Shown piece after piece: positions 27,703 to 37,156 of a DNA stretch of 58,428 nt. Location of the stretch: the NCBI GenBank assembly GCA_964520895.1, contig CAZFOR010000004.1, forward strand, positions 1 through 58,428, given 5' to 3'. The notes under the pieces are model-generated. The model was not told the origin of the DNA, searched no databases, and saw only the letters and a program-made list of their open reading frames with translations. Source of the DNA: SIG350 sp964520895 (GTDB lineage: Bacteria; Bacillota; Clostridia; TANB77; SIG350). The position numbers and the translations under genes were made by a program. Within the stretch, counting starts at the first letter, position 1, and each line of letters begins with the position of its first letter.

Positions 27703-28503
27703 ATGAAAAAAAATATTATTTATATATTAATATTAGTAATTATATTATTGATATTTATACTATTAAAATTTAACAATAGCGTAATATCAGTATCTTCAAA
27801 CAACATTGCAAATGATAAAAAAGTTTGCTGGGGATTAGTACGAAAAAATAATAACGAGCAACCTGATTTTCATAAACCAGATACAAATATTTTAGATAAA
27901 TATAACGGAATATATGTAGGAAATAATGAAAAGAAATACTTATATCTAACATTTGACGAAGGATATGAAAATGGATATACTGCTCAAATATTAGATGTAC
28001 TAAAACAAAATAATGTAAAAGCAGCCTTTTTTATAACATCAGATTATTTAAAAACAAGTAGTGATTTAGTAAAAAGAATAATTGATGAAGGTCATATCCT
28101 AGGCAATCATACAAACAAACATCCAAGTCTTCCAAGTTTAATTAATGAAAAAGCTGTAAAAGATGAGCTTATTATTTTAGAACAAAAGGTAATGGATGAT
28201 TATGGATATAAGATGGAATTTTTTAGACCACCAAAAGGAGAATACAACGAGTTTAGTATGAAATGTATAAATGAGTTAGGATATACAACTGTTATGTGGT
28301 CATTTGCATATGATGACTGGAATGTTAATTCACAAAAAGGTGAAGAGTATGCAAAACAAAAAATAATTGATAATTTCCATCCAGGTTCAATAATGTTATT
28401 ACATGCAGTGTCAAAAGATAACGCAAATGTATTAGACTATGTTATTAAAAATGCTATTGAGCAGGGATATGAGTTTAAAAGTTTAGATGAATTTGAAAGA
28501 TAA
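27703..28503 (+). CDS. pdaA: PdaA-type polysaccharide deacetylase (spore cortex delta-lactam formation)
   Basis: 266 residues: an N-terminal signal/anchor (residues 5-25), the PdaA lead-in CWGLVRKNNNEQPDFH ... YNGIYVGN, then a NodB domain with TFDEGYENGYT, GNHTNKHPS (metal His pair), FFRPPKGEYN and MLLHAV. In spore formers PdaA makes muramic-delta-lactam in the cortex, needed for germination. AGAGGT precedes ATG. It is followed by yqfC/yqfD, also sporulation genes. Confidence 0.88.
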   Translation: MKKNIIYILILVIILLIFILLKFNNSVISVSSNNIANDKKVCWGLVRKNNNEQPDFHKPDTNILDKYNGIYVGNNEKKYLYLTFDEGYENGYTAQILDVLKQNNVKAAFFITSDYLKTSSDLVKRIIDEGHILGNHTNKHPSLPSLINEKAVKDELIILEQKVMDDYGYKMEFFRPPKGEYNEFSMKCINELGYTTVMWSFAYDDWNVNSQKGEEYAKQKIIDNFHPGSIMLLHAVSKDNANVLDYVIKNAIEQGYEFKSLDEFER

Positions 28504-28516
28504 TTATGAGGTGAAT

Positions 28517-28783
28517 ATGTTTAAGAAAATTAAGAAGATTGAGCAAGCCCTAGAAATATCCGAAGGTATAATAGATGATATTACAAAAGTAAGTTGTTTG
28601 GGAAATGAGAAAGTAATTATTGAAAATTATTTAGGAATATTAGAATATGAAGATTATATGATTAGAATAAATACAGGGTCAGGTGATATATTTATTTATG
28701 GAACTAATTTAGTAATAAATGAACTTAGTAAAGATGATATCCTTATAAATGGTAAGATACATAATATAGAATTTGAAGATTAA
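28517..28783 (+). CDS. yqfC: YabP/YqfC-family sporulation protein
   Basis: 88 residues: ITKVSCLGNEKVIIENYLGILEYEDYMIRINTGSGDIFIYGTNLVINELSKDDILINGKI, the YabP/YqfC pattern. The start is ATG 28517 (GAGGTGAAT before it); the frame from 28487 lies within pdaA and has no ribosome binding site. It is followed directly by yqfD, the conserved order. Confidence 0.9.
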   Translation: MFKKIKKIEQALEISEGIIDDITKVSCLGNEKVIIENYLGILEYEDYMIRINTGSGDIFIYGTNLVINELSKDDILINGKIHNIEFED

Positions 28784-28821
28784 CAAAAAATATAATAGAT
28801 AAAAGAAAGGTAGGAATATAT

Positions 28822-30003
28822 ATGTTACTTACATATATTAAAAATATTTTATTTGGAAAAATAACAATATTAGTTGAAGGTTTTTTTATAGAAAAATATA
28901 TTAACATTTGTATGGTAAGAAGGATAGGGCTATATAATATTAGAAGAGAAAATAGTTCTATTTTTCTTGCTGATACAACAATTAAAGAATTTAAAAAATT
29001 AAAAAGTGTTTGTAAAAAAACAAAATGTAAAATGAAGATAGTTAAAAAAACCGGACTACCTTTTTTATTACATAAATATAGAAAAAGAAAAATAACGATT
29101 TTAATGATAGTACTAGCAATTGCAATGATAGTATTTGCAAATAGCTTTATATTTAATATTCAAGTAATTAATAGTGATGATTTAGAATATAATCAAATGC
29201 TAATAGATAAATTAAAAGAATATAATGTAGATAAATTTACATGCAAGTATTTTATTGACAATGACTATATAAAAAACCAAATGATAATAGGGATAGAGGA
29301 CTTATCATGGATAGAATTAAATGTAAAAGGTGTTACATTATTAGTAGATATACATAGAAGAGATTTAAAACCTAATATTGTTGATAAAAATGTTGCATGT
29401 AATATTGTAGCTACGAAACCTGGCGTTATTGAAAAAGTAGTTGTAAGGGAAGGATTTAAAGCAGTAGAAATAGGTGGGGTAGTTGATGTAGGAGATATAT
29501 TAATATCAGGTATTATACCATCTACATTAATTAATGATAGATTTGTGCATTCAGATGGTGAAGTTTTCGCAAAAGTGTGGTATAGTAAAAAAGTAGAAAT
29601 ACCGTTTTATGAGGAAAAAATAACATATACAGGTAATGAAGAAAAAAAATATGGAATAAATTTTATAAATAAAAAACTTTTTTTCTCAAAACTATCTACA
29701 AATTTTAAAGAATATGATACAATGTTAAATGAAAAAAGAATATCCGTAGATAAATACGTTTTACCAATAAAATATTATGAAGTTGTTTATACAGAAAAAA
29801 ATACTCAGATAATAAATAGAACAAAAGATGAAGCAATAAATTACGGGTTAGATGTATTACAAAAAGAACTAAAAGAAATGATTCCACAAGATACAGGTAT
29901 TTTAGATACTAGAAATATTATTACAGAAAAGTTAAACGGGGTTGAAGTTGAACTAATATACGAATGCTCAGAGCAAATAGGAACAGAAGAGAAAATAAAT
30001 TAA
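28822..30003 (+). CDS. yqfD: Sporulation protein YqfD
   Basis: 393 residues with a single membrane helix at about 90-110 and the YqfD pattern: N-terminal GKITILVEGFFIEKYINIC, GIEDLSWIELNVKGVTLLVDIHRRD, VREGFKAVEIGGVVDVGDILISG, and the C-terminal LNGVEVELIYECSEQIG. Sporulation gene of unknown biochemical role, usually followed by phoH and ybeY; here phoH is absent. Confidence 0.92.
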   Translation: MLLTYIKNILFGKITILVEGFFIEKYINICMVRRIGLYNIRRENSSIFLADTTIKEFKKLKSVCKKTKCKMKIVKKTGLPFLLHKYRKRKITILMIVLAIAMIVFANSFIFNIQVINSDDLEYNQMLIDKLKEYNVDKFTCKYFIDNDYIKNQMIIGIEDLSWIELNVKGVTLLVDIHRRDLKPNIVDKNVACNIVATKPGVIEKVVVREGFKAVEIGGVVDVGDILISGIIPSTLINDRFVHSDGEVFAKVWYSKKVEIPFYEEKITYTGNEEKKYGINFINKKLFFSKLSTNFKEYDTMLNEKRISVDKYVLPIKYYEVVYTEKNTQIINRTKDEAINYGLDVLQKELKEMIPQDTGILDTRNIITEKLNGVEVELIYECSEQIGTEEKIN

Positions 30004-30023
30004 TTACGAGGGGGAAATATACG

Positions 30024-31298
30024 ATGTCTGGTAATAAATTGAACAATGATTTTGATCAAAAGGATAATCAATTAATAGTAGTAAAGGAGCATAATAATTT
30101 ATTTGATAAAGCTATTAAGAACTTATCAAAAACAATATATTTTTCAAATGGAAGTTTTAAAAATATATTTATTGGAATGAAAAGAAGTAAGGTTATTAGA
30201 GCATTTAGAAAATACAAAAATATTTCTAATATTCCAGATGAAGAAAAGAGAGAATTAATAAATAAAAGATATGATAATGCATATAATGAGTATTTAATAG
30301 CATTAGATAATTATGTTGTATCTTGTATTTACCCTAAGGTTAAAGACAATAAAGGAAGTTATGAAGAAAATAAAATAATAGAGAGATATTTAGAAATTTC
30401 TAATTTAAAAGAAACAGAACATATGGAATATAAATACAAAAGACAAAGATTTTTAATTGAGCAAGATTTCTTTACTGTGCTAAAAATGAAAAATCTATAT
30501 TTTGTTGAAACATATAAAGAATTCTATGTTTTTAAAATGGATAATATATATAAAACATTACTTAGAAATTATAGTATTAAATTAATGGAAAAAGATAAAG
30601 GCAAATCAATTTATGATGAGATGTTTAAGGAATTAGAGCAATATATAATTGATGTATTACCATATAAAATGCAATTAAGTAACCAAGATGTATATAAAAC
30701 TATTTTAAAGGAATATAACAAGTTAGAAAGATTTAAATATGAAGCAGATAATTCAAACAGAGTAAAATATATAGAAAAAAACATGCTTCTATTAGCAATA
30801 AGTAGGGATTTATTTACACATAGCCTGCCACTTGTTGCAGCAGAGCAATGTTATGTTAAATTATTAAAAGAAGCTAGGGAATTGATAGTTGTAGCTGATA
30901 CTTTTTCTAAAAAAGAAGAGGTGTATAAATTAATTATGAGCTTAATAGAATTCTATAATATTAAACTTTTATCTAAAAAAACATATTGGGACAATCCTAA
31001 AATTAGAGAAGAATATAAAAAGTTTTGGGATGAATATAGCAGAATATCAAAACTAGAAAATATTGATTATTCAGAATATGTTAGACAAAAAGAAAGTTTG
31101 TTTATATATTATGAACTAAAATTATTAAATAGAGTTGATAATGATAAATATAATCAAATAAAACAGTTTTATAGAATTAAATTAAAAGAACTAAAAGGCT
31201 TAAAGAAAATGAGAAATAAATATATAAATCTAGAAAATAAAAAATACACATTAAAAAATAAAGATGATATAAATAAAATTAAATGTGTAAGCATATAA
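30024..31298 (+). CDS. Unknown lysine- and tyrosine-rich cytoplasmic protein (424 aa)
   Basis: I do not recognise a family. The protein is highly charged and mostly helical (KYDNAYNEYLIALDNYVVS; DKGKSIYDEMFKELEQYIIDVL; KLERFKYEADNSNRVKYIEKN), with no signal peptide or membrane helix. A shorter helical core LRNYSIKLMEKDKG and PLVAAEQCYVKLLKEARELI may be the conserved parts. The start is ATG 30024 with GAGGGGG upstream; the earlier frame overlaps yqfD. It sits exactly where phoH lies in most yqfD-phoH-ybeY clusters, but has no P-loop and is not PhoH. Confidence 0.72.
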   Translation: MSGNKLNNDFDQKDNQLIVVKEHNNLFDKAIKNLSKTIYFSNGSFKNIFIGMKRSKVIRAFRKYKNISNIPDEEKRELINKRYDNAYNEYLIALDNYVVSCIYPKVKDNKGSYEENKIIERYLEISNLKETEHMEYKYKRQRFLIEQDFFTVLKMKNLYFVETYKEFYVFKMDNIYKTLLRNYSIKLMEKDKGKSIYDEMFKELEQYIIDVLPYKMQLSNQDVYKTILKEYNKLERFKYEADNSNRVKYIEKNMLLLAISRDLFTHSLPLVAAEQCYVKLLKEARELIVVADTFSKKEEVYKLIMSLIEFYNIKLLSKKTYWDNPKIREEYKKFWDEYSRISKLENIDYSEYVRQKESLFIYYELKLLNRVDNDKYNQIKQFYRIKLKELKGLKKMRNKYINLENKKYTLKNKDDINKIKCVSI

Positions 31299-31324
31299 AA
31301 TAATATTAAAATGGAGAAATTAAC

Positions 31325-32200
31325 ATGGTAGTTGAAAAAGTATTTTTTGATACAGATGATGAGGTGGAATTATTTGGACTATTACATAGTCCGAGTGAAA
31401 AAACAAATAAATGTGTTATAGCAGTTCATGGTTTAGCAAGTAATTGCTTAAAAAAGAGAGATGACAGTTTAGCTAAAATAATGTGTCAAAATAATATATC
31501 ATATTTTTGTTTTAATAATAGAGGACATGATGTTGTTAGTAACATAACGAAACAGGGAAAAAAGAAATTATCAGGAGCGGCATATGAAGATGTACTAGAT
31601 TCATATTATGATATAAAAGCAGCAGTAAACGAAATAAACAAAAATGGATATAATGAAATCTATATACAAGCACATAGTTTGGGTTGTGTTAAAACAATAT
31701 ATACATATAATAAATTATTAGAAAATAAAGAAGAGAATATATTAAATCTAATTAAAGGAATTATGTTATTGTCTTTTGTTGAGGTGCAAGATATTGAAAA
31801 TGATAAACAAAAAGTTAATGAATTAATACAGTATGCGATAGAAAAAGAAAAAATTGGGTTAGAAGATAAATTAATTGAAGGTATACCAATTATTAATATA
31901 ATTAGTGTGAAAACATTTTTAAGATATTTCAAATACAATGAAGAAATACTATATCCACGATATAGTGATGATAAATATGATTTTCAAGAGGTGAATAATA
32001 TTAAATGCCCAATATTTATGAGGTGGGGTAATGTTAATGAAATAATTAGACAAGATGCGTCTAAGCTAGTTGAGCTTGTTAATAGTAAGATAATAAATGA
32101 TAAAAAAGATATTAACCTTATTGATGGTGCAGGACATAACTACCATGAAAAATATGAACAATTAGCTAATGAAGAAGTTAATTTTATTAATAATATATAA
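31325..32200 (+). CDS. Alpha/beta hydrolase
   Basis: 291 residues. Oxyanion-hole region CVIAVHGLASNC, FCFNNRGHD, nucleophile elbow AHSLGC (Ser within xHSxG), and the late Asp/His expected near IKCPIFMRWGNVNE and DGAGHNYHEKYEQ. Resembles serine-aminopeptidase-like/DUF1749 hydrolases. Substrate unknown. ATG after ATGGAGA, 26 bases from the previous stop and 20 bases before ybeY, so probably one operon. Confidence 0.85.
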   Translation: MVVEKVFFDTDDEVELFGLLHSPSEKTNKCVIAVHGLASNCLKKRDDSLAKIMCQNNISYFCFNNRGHDVVSNITKQGKKKLSGAAYEDVLDSYYDIKAAVNEINKNGYNEIYIQAHSLGCVKTIYTYNKLLENKEENILNLIKGIMLLSFVEVQDIENDKQKVNELIQYAIEKEKIGLEDKLIEGIPIINIISVKTFLRYFKYNEEILYPRYSDDKYDFQEVNNIKCPIFMRWGNVNEIIRQDASKLVELVNSKIINDKKDINLIDGAGHNYHEKYEQLANEEVNFINNI

Positions 32201-32220
32201 TATGAAAAGGAAAAAGTTAA

Positions 32221-32715
32221 ATGGAAATATTGATTGAACATAATTACGAAGATATAGTAGATACAAAATACGAAAAAATGATTGAGGAATATAAAGATAC
32301 TATTAAGAGATGTGTTTCTTTGTGCTTAGATGAAGAGAAAATATTAACAAATAATATAGAAATATATATTAGATATACAGATAATGAGAATATACAATCT
32401 ATTAATAAACAATATAGGGATATTGATAGCCCAACAGATGTATTATCATTTCCAATGTATGACACTTTTGACGAAATTATTAGACAAGAGTTTAAAGAAA
32501 TGCCATTTATCACATTTGGAGATATAATAATATCAATACAAAGAGTTGAAGAGCAAGCAAAAAAATATGAACATTCTTTTGAAAGAGAATTAATATATTT
32601 GATAACACATGCCATGTTTCACTTGTTAGGGTATGACCATATGGATGAAAATGATAAAGTAAAAATGAGGGCAAAAGAAGATAAAATTATGAACATATTA
32701 GAAATAGTAAGATAA
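32221..32715 (+). CDS. ybeY: Endoribonuclease YbeY (rRNA maturation factor)
   Basis: 164 residues with the zinc-binding signature HAMFHLLGYDHMDEND near the C-terminus, and NKQYRDIDSPTDVLSFPM and FGDIIIS before it. Acts in 16S rRNA 3' end maturation and ribosome quality control. Confidence 0.96.
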   Translation: MEILIEHNYEDIVDTKYEKMIEEYKDTIKRCVSLCLDEEKILTNNIEIYIRYTDNENIQSINKQYRDIDSPTDVLSFPMYDTFDEIIRQEFKEMPFITFGDIIISIQRVEEQAKKYEHSFERELIYLITHAMFHLLGYDHMDENDKVKMRAKEDKIMNILEIVR

Positions 32716-32750
32716 ATATAAATAGTATTTGAATTAAAGGGGTAAAAAAT

Positions 32751-33980
32751 ATGGATGAATTTAATAATGAAGAAAAAGTAAATCAAACTAATGAGGTAAA
32801 TGGAGAGAATAATTTAAATGAAGAACCAATAAATCAAGAAACAACTAATAATGAAGAAGTAAGCAATAATGACAATGAAATAAACAAACATAAAAAAGCA
32901 AAGTATGCAAAAAATACACAAGATGATGATACAAAAATAACAAAAAAACAAATAGTAATAGTAATTTTGTTATTAGTAGGACTTCTTGCTATTGGACTAC
33001 TTTTAGGATTTTCAGCATTTAAATATAATGAACTACATAGTAAACCAATAATAAAAAATACAAGTGGATTAGAAGAAAATAAACAAGATACAGTTCAAAA
33101 GGAAATACAAATATTTAAAGGTGATAGTAGACCAATTGCTGTAATGATAGATAATGAAAAACCTGCTTGGCCACATGCTGGATTAAATGAAGCATATTTA
33201 TTATATGAAATAATAATTGAAGGCGGAGAAAGCAGAATAATGGCACTTTTTAAAGGTGCAACAACAAAGAAAATTGGACCGGTTAGAAGTGCAAGACATT
33301 ATTTTTTGGATTATGCTATGGAAAATGATGCAATATATGTGCATTTTGGATGGAGTCCAAAGGCACAATCTAATATTAAAAAATATGGAATTAATAATTT
33401 AAATGGTGTAACAAATGATGGAACAATTTTTTGGAGAGAAGGAAATAAAAATTCATACCATAATGCTTTTACTAGTATAGAAAATATAACTAAAAAATCA
33501 GAAAAAAAAGAGTATAGAACAACATCATTAGATAAAGGAGTATTTACTTATTCTGCTGATGAAGTATTGTTAAATACAGGTTTAAGCGCTAAAACTATTA
33601 ATTTAAAATATTCAGGTTTACAAAACGTAAAATATGTATATAATGAACAAACAAAAATGTATGACAGATACATGAGAGGTAGCTTACATAAAGATAGATT
33701 TACAGATGAAACATTTACAGCTAAAAATATAATTGTTTGTTATATTAAAAATGGATTACTAGATGATCCAGAAAATAAAGGTAGACAAGAATTATATAAT
33801 TCAGGTGAAGGTGAAGGATTGTATATAACAAATGGTGAATATATCAATATAAAATGGAGTAAATCAGATGATAAAGAAAAAACAAAATATTATGATTTAA
33901 ATGGAAAAGAAATCGTATTAAATGATGGTAGAACATGGGTACAAATTATACCTATTGGTAATAAAGCAGTTATTGAATAA
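32751..33980 (+). CDS. Membrane-anchored DUF3048 (YerB-type) protein
   Basis: 409 residues: an acidic, low-complexity, asparagine/glutamate-rich cytoplasmic head (residues 1-50), one transmembrane helix (IVIVILLLVGLLAIGLLLGF, about 66-86), then the DUF3048 domain outside (PIAVMIDNEKPAWPHAGLNEAYLLYEIIIEGGESRIMALF; GPVRSARHYFLDYA; HFGWSPKA). Typical members are lipoproteins with a similar domain; here a transmembrane anchor replaces the lipobox. Role in the envelope unknown. A strong terminator follows. Confidence 0.88.
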   Translation: MDEFNNEEKVNQTNEVNGENNLNEEPINQETTNNEEVSNNDNEINKHKKAKYAKNTQDDDTKITKKQIVIVILLLVGLLAIGLLLGFSAFKYNELHSKPIIKNTSGLEENKQDTVQKEIQIFKGDSRPIAVMIDNEKPAWPHAGLNEAYLLYEIIIEGGESRIMALFKGATTKKIGPVRSARHYFLDYAMENDAIYVHFGWSPKAQSNIKKYGINNLNGVTNDGTIFWREGNKNSYHNAFTSIENITKKSEKKEYRTTSLDKGVFTYSADEVLLNTGLSAKTINLKYSGLQNVKYVYNEQTKMYDRYMRGSLHKDRFTDETFTAKNIIVCYIKNGLLDDPENKGRQELYNSGEGEGLYITNGEYINIKWSKSDDKEKTKYYDLNGKEIVLNDGRTWVQIIPIGNKAVIE

Positions 33981-34007
33981 ACATTTAAATGTTATATCAA
34001 AGCAAAA

Positions 34008-34056
34008 AAATAAAGCTGTACAACTCTCGATAGAATTGTACAGCTTTATTTTTTTT
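34008..34056. terminator. Strong bidirectional terminator between the DUF3048 gene and the HAD gene
   Basis: Perfect 13-bp stem TAAAGCTGTACAA / TTGTACAGCTTTA (34011-34023, 34036-34048), flanked by A7 on one side and T8 on the other. Confidence 0.93.
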
Positions 34057-34600
34057 ACTTGAATTCATTTAAGCAAAACTTTTCGATTATGTCTGTTACA
34101 CCGTTATTGTTATTGTCAAATGGTGAAACGTAATTGGCACAGTTTTTTATTTTCTGTATTGCATTATCTGTTGTTGCACCAATTCCAGCGTAGCGTATTA
34201 GTTCAATGTCATTAAAATCATCCCCAATTGCTAAAACGTCATCAAAAGAAATATTAATCTTTTTGCATAATGAATTTACACCGGTTGCTTTGGTAATTAA
34301 ACCATCAAATGGTAAAGATGCAAGAACCATATTAAAGAAACATCTTAATTTACTTGTTAATTTAGTGTTAGTATTGATATCCCAAATGCACATTCCGTCA
34401 GAGGTAATTAAATAATCAGCATTGCATTCCATAGCTAGTTCAATTGAACTTTTGTATGAACGTCCAGTTGCTATGCAAACCTTAATGCCTAATTGCTTAG
34501 CTGATAATATTGAATCTAAGTCTCTGAGAGATATTGTTTTGTAGTAAGATAAAAGCGTTCCGTCAAGGTCTAAAACCATTAATTTAATCATTCTTTTCAC
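34055..34600 (-). CDS. Cof-type HAD hydrolase lacking most of its cap domain
   Basis: The N-terminal DxDGT motif is LMVLDLDGTLLS, followed by ATGRSYKS; the C-terminal motif is VLAIGDDFNDIELIRYAG. Cof-family phosphatases are normally about 260-280 residues with a large C2 cap between these halves. Here only a short linker (TKLTSKLRCFFNMVLASLPFDGLITKA) joins them, giving 181 residues. The frame is intact, so this looks like an in-frame deletion of the cap. It may be active on larger or different substrates, or be decaying. ATG follows AAGGAG. Confidence 0.82.
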   Translation of the reverse strand: MKRMIKLMVLDLDGTLLSYYKTISLRDLDSILSAKQLGIKVCIATGRSYKSSIELAMECNADYLITSDGMCIWDINTNTKLTSKLRCFFNMVLASLPFDGLITKATGVNSLCKKINISFDDVLAIGDDFNDIELIRYAGIGATTDNAIQKIKNCANYVSPFDNNNNGVTDIIEKFCLNEFK

Positions 34601-34749
34601 TCCTTAAAATAAGTTTGTGTATATTAATAGGTATTTCGTTTACATAAATATATCATTTTTATATAATTTTGTCAAATTAATATAAAAAGGTATGGACAAA
34701 TTTTAAGAAACAATGTAAACTAGTGTATAGAAAAAGGGGGACACATAAA

Positions 34750-36348
34750 ATGATAAGTACAAATAATTTAACATTAAAGTTCGGAACAAGAGCATTATTC
34801 GAAGATGTTAATATAAAATTCACAAAAGGAAACTGCTACGGATTAATAGGCGCAAATGGTGCTGGAAAAACAACATTTTTAAAAATATTAGCAGGAGAGA
34901 TTGAATCTACAAAAGGGGAAGTAATTATTGAAAAAGGACAAAGAATGTCTGTTTTAAAACAAAATCACAACGTATATGATGAATATACAGTTTTAGATAC
35001 GGTAATTATGGGGAATGAAGAGTTATATAATATAATGAAAGAAAAAGATGCAATATATATGAAACCAGATTTTTCGGAAAAAGATGGTATAAGAGCTGGT
35101 GAATTAGAAGAGAGATTTTCGGAGTTAAATGGGTGGATGGCAGAATCAGAAGCATCAACATTGTTGAATTCACTAGGGATTAATTCAGAATTACAAAGTA
35201 AATATATGAAAGATTTATCATCAAATGATAAAGTTAAGATATTGCTTGCACAAGCATTATTCCAAAATCCTGATATTTTGCTATTAGATGAACCTACAAA
35301 TGGACTAGATGAAAAAACTGTAAGATGGCTTGAAGAGTTTTTAATTGATTTTGATAATACAGTAATAGTAATATCACATGATAGACATTTCCTAAATAAA
35401 ATATGTACACATATAGCTGATATCGATTTTGGCAAAATTCAAATATACGTAGGAAATTATGATTTTTGGTATGAATCTAGTCAACTTATGCTAAAACAAG
35501 TTAAAGAAGCTAATAAAAAGAAAGAAGAAAAAATTAAAGAATTACAAGAATTTATATCAAGATTTAGTGCTAATGCTTCTAAATCAAAACAAGCTACTTC
35601 AAGAAAAAAATTGCTTGAAAATATAGTACTAGATGATATTAAACCATCAACTAGAAAATATCCATATATAGACTTTAAATTTGAAAAAGCGCTAGGAAAT
35701 GAAATATTGGAAGTAAAGAATTTAACAAAAGTAGTTGATGGAAAAACTGTTTTAAATAAAATTACATTTAAAGTAAAAAAGGGCGATAAAATTGCTTTTA
35801 TTGATAATGATGGAATTGCAAGAACAGCTCTATTTAATATAATTGGTGGTGTAGATAAAGGTGACCAAGGTGGATTGATATGGGGGAAAACACCAATTGT
35901 TTCATATTTCTCAAAAAATAGTGATGATGAATTTAATAGTAATGAAAATATAATTGAATGGTTAACTAAATATTCAACAGATAAAGATGAAACTTATGTA
36001 AGAGGATTTTTAGGTAGAATGTTATTTTCAGGTGAAGAAGCATTTAAAAAAGTAAAAGTATTATCAGGAGGAGAAAAGGTTAGATGTTTAATGTCAAAAA
36101 TGATGGTTAGTGGTGCTAATATGTTAGTATTAGATGAACCAACAAACCACTTGGATTTGGAGTCAATAACATCACTAAATAATGGACTTATAAATTTTGA
36201 TGGTATAGTTTTATTTGGAACACATGATTATCAATTAATGCAAACAACAGCTAATAGAATAATTGAAATAACTGATGAAGGTATAATAGATAAACAAATG
36301 ACATATGATGAGTATTTACAATTTAAACAGAAAAATTTAAAATCATAA
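34750..36348 (+). CDS. ABC-F family ATPase (translation factor type)
   Basis: 532 residues with two ABC domains and no membrane part: Walker A GANGAGKTT, signature LSSNDKVKI (degenerate), Walker B ILLLDEPTNGLD; a charged linker EANKKKEEKIKELQEF; then a second domain with VLSGGEKVRCLM and MLVLDEPTNHLDLES. The second Walker A (FIDNDGIARTALFNI) is degenerate, having lost the GKS/T. ABC-F proteins act on the ribosome. The closest shape is the YkpA/Ybit group. Start ATG 34750, 9 bases after AAGGGGG; an upstream in-frame ATG precedes the ribosome binding site. Confidence 0.87.
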   Translation: MISTNNLTLKFGTRALFEDVNIKFTKGNCYGLIGANGAGKTTFLKILAGEIESTKGEVIIEKGQRMSVLKQNHNVYDEYTVLDTVIMGNEELYNIMKEKDAIYMKPDFSEKDGIRAGELEERFSELNGWMAESEASTLLNSLGINSELQSKYMKDLSSNDKVKILLAQALFQNPDILLLDEPTNGLDEKTVRWLEEFLIDFDNTVIVISHDRHFLNKICTHIADIDFGKIQIYVGNYDFWYESSQLMLKQVKEANKKKEEKIKELQEFISRFSANASKSKQATSRKKLLENIVLDDIKPSTRKYPYIDFKFEKALGNEILEVKNLTKVVDGKTVLNKITFKVKKGDKIAFIDNDGIARTALFNIIGGVDKGDQGGLIWGKTPIVSYFSKNSDDEFNSNENIIEWLTKYSTDKDETYVRGFLGRMLFSGEEAFKKVKVLSGGEKVRCLMSKMMVSGANMLVLDEPTNHLDLESITSLNNGLINFDGIVLFGTHDYQLMQTTANRIIEITDEGIIDKQMTYDEYLQFKQKNLKS

Positions 36349-36353
36349 TATAT

Positions 36354-36393
36354 AAAAAACGCTTTAGGATCAAAAACTTAAAGTGTTTTTTCT
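36354..36393 (+). terminator. Terminator after the ABC-F gene
   Basis: AAAAACGCTTTA / TAAAGTGTTTTT stem (with a G-T type mismatch), followed by T. Confidence 0.7.
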
Positions 36394-36457
36394 TACATAT
36401 TAGTATTGACAAAAGAACAAATGTTTGATATATATGTTATATGAGGAGGTAATAATT

Positions 36458-37156
36458 ATGGTATATACATATAATAAATTAGTAAGAGATAAAATTGTTG
36501 AAAACATTGAATTAAAAGGTAGTAAATGCACATATAAAATATTAGATGATGAGAAATATTCAAAAGAGCTAGATAAAAAATTACTAGAAGAAGCTAATGA
36601 ATATATTACAGATCATAGTATTGAAGAAATGGCAGATTTAATGCAGGTTATAACAGATATATGTAAATCAAGAAATTTAAACAAAGATGATATAGAAAAA
36701 ACAATGCAACAAAAATATGATAAAAAAGGCGGGTTTAGTAAAAAAATATATTTGAAAACAGTTGAGGAAGATGAGTTTTATAAAAAAGAAGTTGATAGTA
36801 AAAATCAAAATCAAATAGACTTATTAAAAAGGCTTGATGAAAATGATAGTTTAAGAACAGTTCAAAATTATATTAAAGAAGTAATTGATATTAGAGGATT
36901 TAGCAACCAACCGATTGGAAATACAATGTTACTACTATTAGAAGAGGTTGGGGAATTAGCAAAAGCAATACGAAAAAATGCTACTAACATGTCTATTGAT
37001 ACACAAAAATTGTATAATTATGATACAATAGACAGTGAAGTAGCAGATGTATTTATAGTTCTTACAACTATTTGTAATAAATTAAATATAGATTTATTTA
37101 ATTCGATAATTGAAAAAGAAAAACAAAATTCGCAAAGAGTTTGGAAAAAGGATTAA
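36458..37156 (+). CDS. Fusion of two MazG-like nucleotide pyrophosphohydrolase domains
   Basis: 232 residues. The N-terminal ~100 residues resemble the phage-type/YabN-independent NTP-PPase (VYTYNKLVRDKIVENIE ... LLEEANEYITDHSIEEMADLMQVITDI: the EExxE...ExxD metal-binding pattern). Residues ~125-232 hold a second MazG domain (NYIKEVIDIRGFSNQ ... LLLLEEVGELAKAIRKN ... DSEVADVFIVLTTICNKLNIDL). Both EEx-ExxD sets are present. They hydrolyse non-canonical or excess NTPs to NMP + PPi. The start is ATG 36458 with AGGAGGT upstream. It is convergent with the next small gene, overlapping its stop by 4 bases. Confidence 0.83.
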   Translation: MVYTYNKLVRDKIVENIELKGSKCTYKILDDEKYSKELDKKLLEEANEYITDHSIEEMADLMQVITDICKSRNLNKDDIEKTMQQKYDKKGGFSKKIYLKTVEEDEFYKKEVDSKNQNQIDLLKRLDENDSLRTVQNYIKEVIDIRGFSNQPIGNTMLLLLEEVGELAKAIRKNATNMSIDTQKLYNYDTIDSEVADVFIVLTTICNKLNIDLFNSIIEKEKQNSQRVWKKD

